From Rhizobium sp. WYCCWR10014 (lineage in GTDB: Bacteria; Pseudomonadota; Alphaproteobacteria; Rhizobiales; Rhizobiaceae): a DNA stretch of 64,000 nucleotides. This document shows positions 44,837 through 55,904 of this stretch, piece after piece; positions within the stretch are counted from its first letter, which is position 1; every line of letters starts with the position of its first letter. A program made the position numbers and the translations under genes. The stretch spans positions 62,001 through 126,000 of the forward strand of contig NZ_LXFU01000028.1 of assembly GCF_001657485.1 (NCBI RefSeq), given 5' to 3'. The notes under the pieces are model-generated. The model was given only the letters and a program-made list of their open reading frames with translations, did no database searches and was not told the origin of the DNA.

Positions 44837-46018
44837 CTAGAAGAGTTTTCGTTCGATCCCGTGCCGGCGCAGAGAGTAACCGACCTGTCGCGGCGTACGA
44901 CCAAGGAGCCGCGCAGCTTTAGCCTGATTCCCTCCGGCCGTCGCCATCGCCTGTACCAACCGTTCTCTGCCGATCAGACCTGAGTGTCCCATTACGGCTT
45001 CGGCCGCGAAGACGGCGGCATCACGCGGCTGTCCCGTTGACACGGTTTCACCTCGAGCGAGCCCATGAACTGCGCCCTTGCCCTCTCGCTCGGCAACCGC
45101 CTTTTTGAGGAGCGGGGAATAGCATCGACCCTGTTCACAGGCGAGATCTTGAGGAATGATGACGTCCGAACGGGCGAGCGTTGCGGTCCTCTGTATGCAG
45201 TTTTGCAGCTCACGAATATTGCCTGGGAACTCGCATTTCGAAAGGATATCAAGTGTGGAGGGTGCAAAGCTTAACGAACGGCCGTTCTCCTTGTTGAAAC
45301 GCCGAAGGAATAATTGGGCCAAACGCGGGATGTCACCGTCGCGTTGCCTCAGTGGTGGCAAAGTGATCGGTACGACATTGATCCGGTAATACAGGTCGGC
45401 TCTGAATTCTCCCGCCGCCACGGCCGTTTCAAGATCCTTATTGGTCGCGCAAATCAACCTGACATTGACTTTCAATGTTCTGGTCCCACCGACGCGCTCA
45501 AGTTCGCCTTCCTGCAAGACGCGCAGCAACTTGGCCTGGAACTCCGCCGAGATTTCTCCTATTTCGTCGAGCAGCAAAGTTCCACCGTGCGCCAGTTCGA
45601 ACCGACCTTCTTTCGGAGAGGTAGCGCCGGTGAAGGCGCCTTTCTCGTGCCCGAAAAGTTCCGATTCCAGAACGCCTGCCGACAGCGCAGCGCAATTCAA
45701 CTTTACGAAGGGCTTTTCACGGCGCGACGAAGAATCGTGTATCAGCTTTGCAAAGAATTCTTTGCCCGTGCCGCTCTCACCTCTCAACAGAACAGGCGAG
45801 TTGCTCCTTGCGACAATCTGGGCAATTTCAAAAACCTCCTTGAGTGCGGCACTCTCGCCGACAATTTCAGCACCCGGCCGCACTGCAGATTTGGGCGTCG
45901 TCTCATCATCTGATCCAGCCACGGGGCTACTCCATTCAGCACGTGGTTCAGAGTGCTTTGGGCACTCAGGACAGTCCTGGAACGTCCTCCGCGCTACATA
46001 TTGGACTTTGAAGGTCAA
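44837..46018 (-). CDS. nifA: NifA, sigma54-dependent nif activator lacking the GAF domain
   Basis: The product has 393 residues. It goes almost directly from a short start (MTFKVQYVARRTFQD) into the AAA+ domain: IVGESAALKEVFEIA, RGESGTGKEFFAKLIH (Walker A), ESELFGHEKGAFTGATS (the GAFTGA loop that contacts sigma54), GGTLLLDEIGEI and FRADLYYRINVVPI. The oxygen-sensing cysteines are complete (C-x11-C-x19-C-x4-C, from CEFPGN to CEQGRC). The Fis-like HTH is at the end (GNQAKAARLLGRTPRQVGYS). Other NifA proteins have about 150-200 more N-terminal residues with a GAF domain. A NifA without it is described for biovar trifolii. Likely expressed by read-through from fixABCX. Confidence 0.96.
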   Translation of the reverse strand: MTFKVQYVARRTFQDCPECPKHSEPRAEWSSPVAGSDDETTPKSAVRPGAEIVGESAALKEVFEIAQIVARSNSPVLLRGESGTGKEFFAKLIHDSSSRREKPFVKLNCAALSAGVLESELFGHEKGAFTGATSPKEGRFELAHGGTLLLDEIGEISAEFQAKLLRVLQEGELERVGGTRTLKVNVRLICATNKDLETAVAAGEFRADLYYRINVVPITLPPLRQRDGDIPRLAQLFLRRFNKENGRSLSFAPSTLDILSKCEFPGNIRELQNCIQRTATLARSDVIIPQDLACEQGRCYSPLLKKAVAEREGKGAVHGLARGETVSTGQPRDAAVFAAEAVMGHSGLIGRERLVQAMATAGGNQAKAARLLGRTPRQVGYSLRRHGIERKLF

Positions 46019-46121
46019 TAAAAATTACAAATTGGTAGGGGCGCCCCATCAGCCGGTTCGTCATTGTTTGCTTACCCTGCGTTTGCAACCGAGTGGCTGT
46101 ATCGACTACAGAAGAAGCTGT

Positions 46122-46418
46122 TCATCCAAACTTGAAGAGAACGCCGAACCCACCCCGTGGATACGTCCACTCAATGTCGCCGTCGGGTCCGCATAACACG
46201 TTGCACGTCCCGCATTCCAGGCAGCCATCGGAAACGATGATTACCTGACGTCTGTCGTTCAGCTGGTAGCATTTCGCCGGACACACTTGCGTCAAGGCGA
46301 TCAGGTTTTGGGTTGGAAACAGGTGTTTCCTGACCGATATGTGTGGGCGGCCCGGGTCAACCAGATATCGGTTCTGGTAAAGCTTGTCCTCAACTCGCCG
46401 TTTAACGATGGCCTTCAT
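46122..46418 (-). CDS. fixX: FixX, ferredoxin-like subunit
   Basis: The product has 98 residues. It has [20 protein letters not shown], then [20 protein letters not shown]; the 4Fe-4S ligands are C-x2-C-x2-C-x3-C plus an earlier Cys in QVCPAKC. It accepts the low-potential electrons from the FixABC flavoprotein complex. It starts 13 bases after fixC. Confidence 0.95.
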   Translation of the reverse strand: MKAIVKRRVEDKLYQNRYLVDPGRPHISVRKHLFPTQNLIALTQVCPAKCYQLNDRRQVIIVSDGCLECGTCNVLCGPDGDIEWTYPRGGFGVLFKFG

Positions 46419-46430
46419 CTGGATCTCCTT

Positions 46431-47738
46431 TTAGCGCCACGCGCGGGCGAGCCGGACTGCGTCTGAAATCAATCCCCACCGGGATCGTGCTTTCAAGAAG
46501 GCGGCGGACGTGGCCTTTTCCTTGTCGAGTTTTGAATTTCCGTCGACACGGACGAAACTTTGCGCAGCCTTAGATATCAACTTTGGATATGAAACAAACA
46601 AGTTCTGGCTGTTGGCATGGAGAAACCTTGGCATCTCTTTATGCTTCATCAGATCTTTGATGACGAAGGATGAGTCGAGCATGCTCTTGTACAAAGCCAA
46701 GTTGCTTTTCACCATCGAGCCGCCGCGATCCTTTACGTCTGCAATCGCTTTTCCCGCCAGATACCCTGATGTCATTGCGAGGTTCGAGCCCTCCCGATGT
46801 GCGGTATTGTTCAACTGGGCCGCGTCTCCAACCACGACCCACCCATTGCCGAAGAGCTGTGGGATAGCCGTAAAACCGCCTTCGGGAATGAGATGCGCGG
46901 CATATTCCTTCACCTCAGACCCGGCGATCAATGGCCGGATCGAAGGATGGTGCTTGAAAGCTTCAAGCAGATCGTATGGCCTTTCCATGGCCGCGGCCAA
47001 ACCGGAAACGAGGCATCCTATTCCAATAGAGATGGACTCCTTGTTCGTATATAGAAAGCCAAGCCCTGGGACTCCCCGTGAAATTGTACCGCCTGCCTCG
47101 ATCACACAGCCTTCGTCTGCAGTCAGGCCGAAGCGTTCTGCGATAACGTCCTCCGGTAGGAAATGCATCTCTTTCACGGCAAGTGCCACGCTGTCCGGCT
47201 TGGGAGTTTCGCGCAAACGCCCTCGTGTTCCAAGGAAGCCGTTCACCCCCTCAGCAAGCACCACGACGTCGGCAGAGATGGCCTCGCCGGGTCGGTCGGT
47301 GTATACGCCTGTCACGTTGCCCCTCGAATCCTGCTTAAGCCTTGTGGCCAATGTTTCGCAGAGGACGGTGCATCCGGCCTCGCGCACCTTGGCCGAGAAC
47401 CATCTATCGAATTGGGCACGGATGATCGTGTATCGGTTTGGCCGCCGTTCGTTGAAGTCATCCGACCGATAGTGAATTCCGGTGTGCGACGCGCCGTCCA
47501 TGATCCAGAAGCGCTGCTCGACGAGATGCCGTTCAAGCGGCGCGTCATCGCGGAAGTCTGGAATGATCTTTTCCAGCGCGTCGGCGTACAGTATCGCTCC
47601 TTGAACGTTCTTCGAACCCGGGTACTCGCCGCGCTCCAACTGCAGCACTTTCAGACCACGCATGGCCATCGCATAAGCAGCCGCGTTACCCGACATACCT
47701 GCCCCGACGACAATCGCGTGAAATTTCTCGCCCTTCAT
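46431..47738 (-). CDS. fixC: FixC, ETF-quinone oxidoreductase-like flavoprotein
   Basis: The product has 435 residues from the ATG at 47738 ([23 protein letters not shown]-binding G-x-G-x-x-G); three further upstream codons are possible. [15 protein letters not shown] and [20 protein letters not shown] are the later FAD motifs. It belongs to the membrane-associated electron-bifurcating FixABCX complex that supplies nitrogenase with electrons. Confidence 0.95.
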   Translation of the reverse strand: MKGEKFHAIVVGAGMSGNAAAYAMAMRGLKVLQLERGEYPGSKNVQGAILYADALEKIIPDFRDDAPLERHLVEQRFWIMDGASHTGIHYRSDDFNERRPNRYTIIRAQFDRWFSAKVREAGCTVLCETLATRLKQDSRGNVTGVYTDRPGEAISADVVVLAEGVNGFLGTRGRLRETPKPDSVALAVKEMHFLPEDVIAERFGLTADEGCVIEAGGTISRGVPGLGFLYTNKESISIGIGCLVSGLAAAMERPYDLLEAFKHHPSIRPLIAGSEVKEYAAHLIPEGGFTAIPQLFGNGWVVVGDAAQLNNTAHREGSNLAMTSGYLAGKAIADVKDRGGSMVKSNLALYKSMLDSSFVIKDLMKHKEMPRFLHANSQNLFVSYPKLISKAAQSFVRVDGNSKLDKEKATSAAFLKARSRWGLISDAVRLARAWR

Positions 47739-47753
47739 TAGCCACACCTCAGT

Positions 47754-48860
47754 TTACTTGCATCGATTGGTATGAGGCGCTAGTCGCCTGGTGAACGCCG
47801 CGGTCAGTGCCGGCAGAAGAGCGACTGCATCAGCCACAACGGCGACATGGGCGAAATCGAATATCGGGGCGTTGCTGTCGGTGTTGATGGCAACGATCAA
47901 ATCAGCCCCTTCGACGCCAACCCGATGTTGGACCGCCCCTGATATTCCAGCCGCAAGATAGAGCTTGGGCCGGATCGTCTGGCCCGTTTGGCCAATCTGT
48001 CGATCAACCTCCATCCAACCTTTTTGAACCAAAGGTCGGGAGCAGCCGAATTCACCGCCAATCGTCCTCGCTAGAACCATCACACGTTCCAGATTCTCGG
48101 CGGTGCCAATACCAAGCCCGCCAGCGACCACGATATCTGCATAGGCGAGGTTGATTTTTTCCGATCGTTCATCCGGAAGGAAGCCGAGAACCTTTGTGAC
48201 AATCTCTTCCTCAATCATCATCAAGTCATGCCGAATGATAGGTCCAATCGCATGGGTCACGCGTTTGGGGGTCGCCATGACCCGGGGTCGCACTGTCGCC
48301 ATTTGCGGGCGAGAGTTGAGAGTGTAGATCGTGCACAGCAGCGAACCGCCAAATGTGGGCCGGGTCGCTGCGAGCGAGCCGTCTGCATCGACATCCAATT
48401 CGGTGCAGTCAGCCGTAAGCCCTGTTTCCAAAGTAGTTGCCACAGAACCGGCAAGATCTCGCCCAAGCGAAGTGGCGCCAAGAAGCAGAATTTCCGGCTT
48501 ATGAAGGATGACCAGGTCTGAGAGAGCTTTGGTGAAGGGCTCGTTTCGGTAGTCCGATAGCAGCGGCGACTCGACGAGATAGGCGAGATCGGCCCCGTAC
48601 GCGAACGCCTCCGCAATGGCAGACCGAACTCCCAGGTCTTCCGCGGTTCCAATAACCACTCCCGCCAGTTGAACGCCAAGCTTATCGGCAAGCTTGCGTC
48701 CTTCACCGAGCAGTTCAATAGACACGGGATGCACTTGGCCTCGTTCCAGCTCGATGAAAACCCAGACGTGCCGATTGTCGCGGAAGTGTCTGGGCAATTC
48801 CTTCTTCGCGCTGGCGCGACTGACGATTGGAGACTGACTTTCAGCTTGGTGGGCTTCCAT
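47754..48860 (-). CDS. fixB: FixB, ETF alpha-like subunit
   Basis: The product has 368 residues. The N-terminus is extended ([20 protein letters not shown]) before [20 protein letters not shown]. The FAD-binding ETF-alpha C-terminal domain has [45 protein letters not shown] and [16 protein letters not shown]. It pairs with FixA in the bifurcating complex. Confidence 0.95.
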   Translation of the reverse strand: MEAHQAESQSPIVSRASAKKELPRHFRDNRHVWVFIELERGQVHPVSIELLGEGRKLADKLGVQLAGVVIGTAEDLGVRSAIAEAFAYGADLAYLVESPLLSDYRNEPFTKALSDLVILHKPEILLLGATSLGRDLAGSVATTLETGLTADCTELDVDADGSLAATRPTFGGSLLCTIYTLNSRPQMATVRPRVMATPKRVTHAIGPIIRHDLMMIEEEIVTKVLGFLPDERSEKINLAYADIVVAGGLGIGTAENLERVMVLARTIGGEFGCSRPLVQKGWMEVDRQIGQTGQTIRPKLYLAAGISGAVQHRVGVEGADLIVAINTDSNAPIFDFAHVAVVADAVALLPALTAAFTRRLAPHTNRCK

Positions 48861-48876
48861 TTATGCTCCTTGTTTC

Positions 48877-49725
48877 TCACGTGAGCCCATTCGGTTGAAA
48901 GCTCGCTTCCAATGCGGGCTGGTGCTCGAAGATCGATGCGATTATTTCGTCAACCAGCGGACCGCACTGGTCATCGTTTAATTTGATTTGGATTGCTTTT
49001 TCGGCCCTTGGGGTGGGGGCGAATACGCGCTTGACGACGGTCGGTGATCCTCTCAAGCCGCAATTAGCTATCTCCACAATACCGGCGTCGGCTGCACGCC
49101 AGGTCGGTATTTGCGCGCGTGCGGCACGCAACGCGTCAGCGACGGAGCCGCGACGGAGGGCGTTGACGCCTTCAAGGACACTGATCAAGCACGGCAGTTG
49201 GCTCTTCAGCATTTGTGTGCCGCCTTCCGAACGGCGCTCCACCGTGATCTCTCGGGCATGAAGATCGACTGAGACAATTTTCGTTACGTAGGTCAGTTGT
49301 TGCAGTTCGAGACGCCTGGCAATCCCCGGCCCCACCTGCGCAGTATCGCCGTCGATCGTCTGCTTGCCAGTAAACACGATTTCAGGCGCATGGCGGAGTC
49401 CAAGGTTCGTGATAGCTCGCGAGATAGCAAATGAAGTTGCCAAGGTGTCTGACCCGGCGAAGTGACGGTCGCTCAGGAGTACCGCTTCATCTGCGCCGTA
49501 TGCCAGAGCTTTCTCCAGCGCTTGTTTTGCCATAGGCGGGCCCATGGTAAGCACAGTGACTTTACCCCCATACCGGTCACGCAGTTTGAGAGCTTCTTCC
49601 AAGGCGAAAAGATCATAAGGATTGATGATGGTCGGCACGCCCTGGCGCATGATGGTATTCGTAACCGGATGAACCCGGATCTGTGCAGAGTCAGGCACTT
49701 GCTTTATGCAGACCACGATATTCAT
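48877..49725 (-). CDS. fixA: FixA, ETF beta-like subunit
   Basis: The product has 282 residues: MNIVVCIKQVPDSAQIRVHP, NPYDLFALEEALKLRDRYGG, VTVLTMGPPMAKQALEKALA and FTGKQTIDGDTAQVGPGIAR. It binds flavin with FixB and takes electrons from NADH. It is the first gene of fixABCX, with a sigma54 promoter 52 bases upstream. Fragments of its 5' end occur at 42218. Confidence 0.96.
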   Translation of the reverse strand: MNIVVCIKQVPDSAQIRVHPVTNTIMRQGVPTIINPYDLFALEEALKLRDRYGGKVTVLTMGPPMAKQALEKALAYGADEAVLLSDRHFAGSDTLATSFAISRAITNLGLRHAPEIVFTGKQTIDGDTAQVGPGIARRLELQQLTYVTKIVSVDLHAREITVERRSEGGTQMLKSQLPCLISVLEGVNALRRGSVADALRAARAQIPTWRAADAGIVEIANCGLRGSPTVVKRVFAPTPRAEKAIQIKLNDDQCGPLVDEIIASIFEHQPALEASFQPNGLT

Positions 49726-49776
49726 GCTGTCTTTGGCTCCGACCGAAATGTAGTAGTTTGTGTCTCGGTCGGTCCT

Positions 49777-49792
49777 AGCACTCGTCGTGCCA
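49777..49792 (-). promoter_or_regulatory. Sigma54 promoter of fixABCX
   Basis: On the minus strand tggcacgacgagtgct has GG and GC ten bases apart, identical to the site at 19170. No exact TGT-N10-ACA element is seen within 150 bases upstream. Confidence 0.88.
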
Positions 49793-50085
49793 GGCCGATT
49801 GCGCGGTGATTAACTCGCGAGTTTCGGGCGGGTCGAGTTTGCTATTGGTCCAACGGTGCGACAGCTTTGCCAGGTTTGCGACACGGGTGGCTGCATGCGC
49901 TCGGCAGCGGTGCAACACTGCTTGCGCGATTTTTTGACCGCAAACGATTTCGCTAGAGCTCCGCGCCGCTTTCCAATTGCCAGCATTTGCGTCAAGTGCG
50001 GCTCATTCGACGGAGACGTGCTTGCGCAGAGTTACCGTGGCTCTCCGAGAGCCTCACGACATATGTGCGACATTGTCGTCAATTT

Positions 50086-50101
50086 TGTCGGCTTCGTGAC
50101 A
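50086..50101 (+). promoter_or_regulatory. NifA upstream activator site for nifH
   Basis: tgtcggcttcgtgaca is a perfect TGT-N10-ACA, 105 bases before the -24 element of the nifH promoter. It may also serve the divergent fixA promoter. Confidence 0.85.
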
Positions 50102-50141
50102 CGACTCAGGATTCTTCGGTCCGGAATTTCATCCCCCCTAA

Positions 50142-51179
<1,038 letters not shown>

Positions 51180-51270
51180 AGATGGGCGGAGCGGATGACG
51201 CACCGTGTTAATCGACAAACATGCCTCCTTGTCGAGGCTCAATGCGAACCTTCGAGAGAGGAAAGGCCCT

Positions 51271-52791
51271 ATGAGCCTCGACTACGAGAACGACGGTGAT
51301 TTCAACGCAAGGCTTATAGATGCGGTACTCTTGCAGTATCCGGATAAGACGGCTAAGCGCCGCAAAAAACACCTTGGCGTGGCGAAGGCCAGAGAGGCAC
51401 TCGAGCGGGGCTCCGATGCGCTTTGCGAGACCGGGGTGAAATCCAACATCAAGTCTATTCCGGGCGTGATGACCGTCCGCGGCTGCGCTTACGCCGGCTC
51501 GAAGGGTGTCGTGTGGGGGCCGATCAAGGATATGGTCCATATATCGCATGGGCCTGTCGGTTGTGGCCACTATTCCTGGTCGCAACGCCGCAACTATTAC
51601 GTCGGTCTGACGGGTGTCGACGCCTTTGTCACCATGCAATTCACGTCTGATTTTCAAGAGAAGGATATTGTTTTTGGTGGCGACAAAAAGCTCGAGAAGC
51701 TCATCGATGAAGTTGAGGAACTGTTTCCACTGAACAATGGTGTGAGCTTGCAGTCCGAGTGTCCAATCGGATTGATCGGAGACGACATAGAGGCTGTGGC
51801 GCGCAAGAAGGCCAAGGAGCACGACAAAACGATCGTGCCGGTGCGATGCGAAGGGTTTCGTGGCGTGTCGCAATCGCTTGGCCATCATATCGCCAACGAC
51901 GCGATACGGGACTGGGTTTTCGATAAAAGAGAGGCCGACTTCGAACCCAGCCTTTTCGACGTTAACGTCATAGGTGACTACAATATCGGCGGCGATGCAT
52001 GGGCCTCACGCATTCTGCTGGAGGATATGGGGTTGCGGGTAATCGGCAACTGGTCGGGAGATGCCACACTCGCGGAGGTGGAGCGTGCACCAAAGGCTAC
52101 GCTCAACCTTATTCACTGCTACCGGTCCATGAATTACATCGCTCGGCATATGGAGGAAAAGTACGGCATTCCCTGGATGGAGTACAACTTTTTTGGTCCT
52201 TCCCAGATCGAAGCTTCTTTGCGCAATATCGCCGCGTTTTTCGGGCCGGAGACCCAAGATAAGGCCGAAGCACTCATCACCAGATACCAACCTCTCGTCC
52301 AGGCGGTGACGGAGAAGTACCGTCCGCGCCTTATTGGCAAAACTGTGATGCTCTACGTCGGCGGATTGCGTCCCCGCCATGTCATCACCGCCTACGAGGA
52401 TCTTGGAATGGAGATCGTTGGTACGGGCTACGAATTTGGCCACGGCGACGATTACGAGCGCACGGGCCATTATGTCAAAAAAGGTACGCTTATCTACGAT
52501 GATGTGACTGGCTACGAGCTCGAGAGCTTCATCGAGGCCATTCGCCCGGACCTCGTAGGCTCGGGCATCAAGGAAAAATACCCGGTTCAAAAAATGGGCA
52601 TACCGTTCCGTCAGATGCATTCTTGGGATTATTCTGGTCCGTATCACGGCTATGACGGCTTCGCCATTTTTGCCCGAGACATGGATCTTGCCATCAACAA
52701 TCCGGTCTGGGGCCTCTACGACCCGCCATGGAAAGTAACGCACAGCTCCGATGCAGGCGGTGCCTGCAGTTGTTGCCGGGATGATGAATAA
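51271..52791 (+). CDS. nifD: NifD, nitrogenase MoFe protein alpha chain
   Basis: The product has 506 residues from the ATG at 51271 ([17 protein letters not shown], with gaggaaagg upstream). P-cluster ligands are in [28 protein letters not shown] and [12 protein letters not shown]. The FeMo-cofactor Cys is in [11 protein letters not shown] and the His in [13 protein letters not shown]. The tail ([11 protein letters not shown]) has three extra cysteines not usual in other genera. It is 91 bases after nifH. Confidence 0.98.
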   Translation: MSLDYENDGDFNARLIDAVLLQYPDKTAKRRKKHLGVAKAREALERGSDALCETGVKSNIKSIPGVMTVRGCAYAGSKGVVWGPIKDMVHISHGPVGCGHYSWSQRRNYYVGLTGVDAFVTMQFTSDFQEKDIVFGGDKKLEKLIDEVEELFPLNNGVSLQSECPIGLIGDDIEAVARKKAKEHDKTIVPVRCEGFRGVSQSLGHHIANDAIRDWVFDKREADFEPSLFDVNVIGDYNIGGDAWASRILLEDMGLRVIGNWSGDATLAEVERAPKATLNLIHCYRSMNYIARHMEEKYGIPWMEYNFFGPSQIEASLRNIAAFFGPETQDKAEALITRYQPLVQAVTEKYRPRLIGKTVMLYVGGLRPRHVITAYEDLGMEIVGTGYEFGHGDDYERTGHYVKKGTLIYDDVTGYELESFIEAIRPDLVGSGIKEKYPVQKMGIPFRQMHSWDYSGPYHGYDGFAIFARDMDLAINNPVWGLYDPPWKVTHSSDAGGACSCCRDDE

Positions 52792-52868
52792 TTTTTGCTG
52801 AGCGACAACATTTTAGACATCTCGCAAAGTCTACGCAGCCGCACTCGCGGCGAAAAAGGATGAAAACT

Positions 52869-54401
52869 ATGCCGCAATCGGCCGAGAAAGTTCTCGATCA
52901 TGTTCCTCTGTTCTGCGAGCCGGAATACGAGAAAATGTTCGCCCGCAAGAAGTTGAAGTTCGAATGTCCGCATCCGGATAAGGTCGTCGAAGCGCAATAT
53001 GAATTCACCTGGACATGGGAATATCGAGAAAAGAATCTGGCGCGCGAAGCGCTGGTCGTAAACCCCGCGAAGGCTTGTCAGCCGCTCGGCGCGGTTTTCG
53101 CAGCGGCTGGCTTCGAGCGGACCATGTCGTTTGTTCACGGCAGTCAGGGCTGTGTGGCGTACTACCGCTCGCACCTGTCACGCCATTTCAAGGAACCGTC
53201 GTCTGCAGTTTCGTCTTCGATGACAGAGGACGCGGCTGTGTTTGGCGGCTTGAAAAATATGATCGACGGGCTCGCCAATACCTATCAGCTCTACGACCCC
53301 AAGATGATTGCGGTCTCGACGACTTGCATGGCCGAGGTCATTGGGGATGATCTTCACGGCTTCATTGAAAACGCCAAAAATGAAGGCTCCGTTCCAGCCG
53401 ATTTCGACGTGCCCTTCGCCCACACCCCAGCCTTCGTCGGCAGCCATGTCGATGGTTACGACAGCATGGTTAAAGGCATTCTGGAAAATTTCTGGAAAAG
53501 CACCGAACGCGTGCCGACGCCAGCACTCATCAACATTATTCCAGGCTTCGACGGTTTCTGTGTTGGCAACAATCGAGAAATCAAGCGCCTGCTCGACACG
53601 ATGGGAGTGACCTACGTTTTCATCCAAGACGCCTCTGACCAGTTCGACACACCTTCCGACGGCGAGTACCGCATGTATGACGGAGGGACCAAGATCGAGG
53701 ACGTGAAGGTAGCCAAACATGCGGAGGCGACAATATCGCTGCAGCACTACAATACGCGAAAGACCTTGGACTATTGTCGCGAGCTTGGTCAGACGACTGC
53801 CTCGTTCCACTACCCGCTGGGCATTGGGGGCACGGACGAATTCCTGATGAAGATATCCGAGCTTTCCAAGAGGGAAATTCCCGAATCTATCGATCGTGAT
53901 CGGGGGCGATTGATAGATGCCATGGCCGATAGTCAATCTTGGTTGCATGGCAAGAAATACGGAATCTACGGCGACCCGGACTTCGTCTACTCAATGGCGC
54001 GCTTCGTCATGGAAACCGGTGGCCACCCTACACATTGCCTTGCCACCAACGGCACCGCAGCCTGGGAAGCGGAGATGAAGGAATTGCTCGCATCCTCTCC
54101 CTTCGGCGGAGGTGCGCAGGTGTGGGCTGGCAAAGACCTGTGGGCAATGCGCTCGCTTCTTTTGACGGAGCCAGTGGATCTGCTGATCGGCAATTCCTAT
54201 GGCAAGTATCTTGAGCGTGACACCGACACGCCATTGGTTCGGCTTACGTTTCCGATTTTCGATCGCCATCATCATCATCGCTTTCCTCTCATGGGCTACC
54301 AAGGCGGATTGCGTCTTCTGACCGTCATTCTCGACAAGATTTTCGACGAGCTTGATCAGGAGACCATGTGGGAAGGCGTTTCGTACGACCTCACGCGCTA
54401 A
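52869..54401 (+). CDS. nifK: NifK, nitrogenase MoFe protein beta chain
   Basis: The product has 510 residues from the second ATG ([20 protein letters not shown]), better placed than the ATG three codons earlier. P-cluster ligands are in [35 protein letters not shown] and [18 protein letters not shown]. It pairs with NifD in the alpha2-beta2 tetramer. Confidence 0.98.
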   Translation: MPQSAEKVLDHVPLFCEPEYEKMFARKKLKFECPHPDKVVEAQYEFTWTWEYREKNLAREALVVNPAKACQPLGAVFAAAGFERTMSFVHGSQGCVAYYRSHLSRHFKEPSSAVSSSMTEDAAVFGGLKNMIDGLANTYQLYDPKMIAVSTTCMAEVIGDDLHGFIENAKNEGSVPADFDVPFAHTPAFVGSHVDGYDSMVKGILENFWKSTERVPTPALINIIPGFDGFCVGNNREIKRLLDTMGVTYVFIQDASDQFDTPSDGEYRMYDGGTKIEDVKVAKHAEATISLQHYNTRKTLDYCRELGQTTASFHYPLGIGGTDEFLMKISELSKREIPESIDRDRGRLIDAMADSQSWLHGKKYGIYGDPDFVYSMARFVMETGGHPTHCLATNGTAAWEAEMKELLASSPFGGGAQVWAGKDLWAMRSLLLTEPVDLLIGNSYGKYLERDTDTPLVRLTFPIFDRHHHHRFPLMGYQGGLRLLTVILDKIFDELDQETMWEGVSYDLTR

Positions 54402-54454
54402 ATGCTTGGCCGGGCGTCGACCGGCCATTCGTCCCTGGATTGGAAGGTCCCGAG

Positions 54455-55894
54455 ATGTCATCGATCGAGACACAAATGCGAGATGCCTCCGCCAAGATAT
54501 TCCGCACCACGGAAGCCAAGGAGACATGTCACAACGCGTCACAGGGATCAGCAGCCAGCGGTGGCTGCGCCTTCGACGGAGCTAAGATCGTGCTGCAGCC
54601 AATCACCGATGTCGCGCATCTCGTCCACGCGCCGCTCGCGTGCGAGGGCAATTCCTGGGACAATCGAGGCGCCGCGTCTTCAGGTCCAGTTCTTTGGCGC
54701 ACAAGTTTCACCACTGATCTCACCGAACTCGACATAGTGACGGGAGATAGTGAGCGAAAGCTTCTCAAGGCTATCCGGGAGATCAAGGAGGGGTATGCGC
54801 CGGCAGCAATCTTCGTCTACGGAACCTGCGTCACGGAGCTGATCGGTGACGACATCGACGCGGTCTGCAGGCAAGCAGCGCAGAAGTTCGCAATACCAGT
54901 GGTGCCGGTGAAGTCGCCGGGCTTCGGCGGTTCGAAGAACCTCGGTAACCGGCGCGCCGGCGAGGCTCTGCTCGAGCACGTCATAGGCACGGTGGAGGCT
55001 GATGATCCAGGTCCATACGACATCAATATACTCGGCGAATTCAACCTCTCAGGGGAATTCTGGTTGATGAAACCGCTGTTGGACAGACTTGGTATCCGTG
55101 TCCGCGCCTGCATTCCCGGAGACGCGCGCTACGCGCAGGTGGCGTCCGCCCACCGGTCACGTGCAGCTATGATGGTGTGTTCAACTGCTCTCATCAATCT
55201 TGCTCGCAAGATGGAAGAACGCTGGAACATTCCGTTTTTCGAAGGCTCCTTCTATGGCATTTCGAGCACCTCTGAAGCCCTCCGGCGGATCGCCCAACTG
55301 CTCGTAAGGAAAGGCGCTGGTTCCGCGTTGCTCCACCACGTCGAGGCTCTCTTAGCAGAAGAGGAGGAGAGGGCCTGGAAGAAGCTGGAAGCGTATCGGC
55401 ATCGGCTTGAGGGGAAGCGCGTTCAGCTGAACACCGGCGGGGTGAAATCCTGGTCCATCGTGCACGCACTGATCGAAATCGGCATGGAAATTGTCGGTAC
55501 ATCCATCAGGAAATCGACGACCAGGGACAAGGAGAGAATCAAGCAGATGCTGAAGGACGAGAACCACCTTCACCAATCGATGGCAGCGAGCGAGCTCTAC
55601 GCGATGTTACGTGAACACAAGCCTGATATCATGCTGTCAGGCGGACGCACTCAGTTCGTCGCGCTTGAGGCGAAAATTCCTTGGCTCGACGTGAATCAGG
55701 AACGCCAGCATGCTTACGCCGGCTACGCAGGCATGGTGGAACTAGCACGCCAGATCGATTTGGCAATCCACAACCCGGTCTGGGCGCAGTTACGCGAACC
55801 GGCGCCGTGGAAGCAGTTCGTTACGACCGCAAGATCGGCGGAGCCACGCATTAATATGAGGTCTGCCGACGAGGCGACAGCTGGTTTTTATTGA
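54455..55894 (+). CDS. nifE: NifE, FeMo-cofactor scaffold alpha-like chain
   Basis: The product has 479 residues from the ATG at 54455 (MSSIETQMRDASAKIFRT), 53 bases after nifK. It has the conserved cysteines in GGCAFDGAKIVLQPITDVAH, HAPLACEGNSWDNRGA and YGTCVTELIGDDID, and GTSIRKSTTRDKERIKQML typical of NifE. With NifN it matures NifB-co into the cofactor before insertion into NifDK. Confidence 0.97.
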   Translation: MSSIETQMRDASAKIFRTTEAKETCHNASQGSAASGGCAFDGAKIVLQPITDVAHLVHAPLACEGNSWDNRGAASSGPVLWRTSFTTDLTELDIVTGDSERKLLKAIREIKEGYAPAAIFVYGTCVTELIGDDIDAVCRQAAQKFAIPVVPVKSPGFGGSKNLGNRRAGEALLEHVIGTVEADDPGPYDINILGEFNLSGEFWLMKPLLDRLGIRVRACIPGDARYAQVASAHRSRAAMMVCSTALINLARKMEERWNIPFFEGSFYGISSTSEALRRIAQLLVRKGAGSALLHHVEALLAEEEERAWKKLEAYRHRLEGKRVQLNTGGVKSWSIVHALIEIGMEIVGTSIRKSTTRDKERIKQMLKDENHLHQSMAASELYAMLREHKPDIMLSGGRTQFVALEAKIPWLDVNQERQHAYAGYAGMVELARQIDLAIHNPVWAQLREPAPWKQFVTTARSAEPRINMRSADEATAGFY

Positions 55895-55904
55895 GGTAAA
55901 AATT

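Noticed and set aside
51208-51888. 226-residue frame antisense to nifD
   Set aside because: No ribosome-binding site or domain; nifD on the other strand explains the openness.
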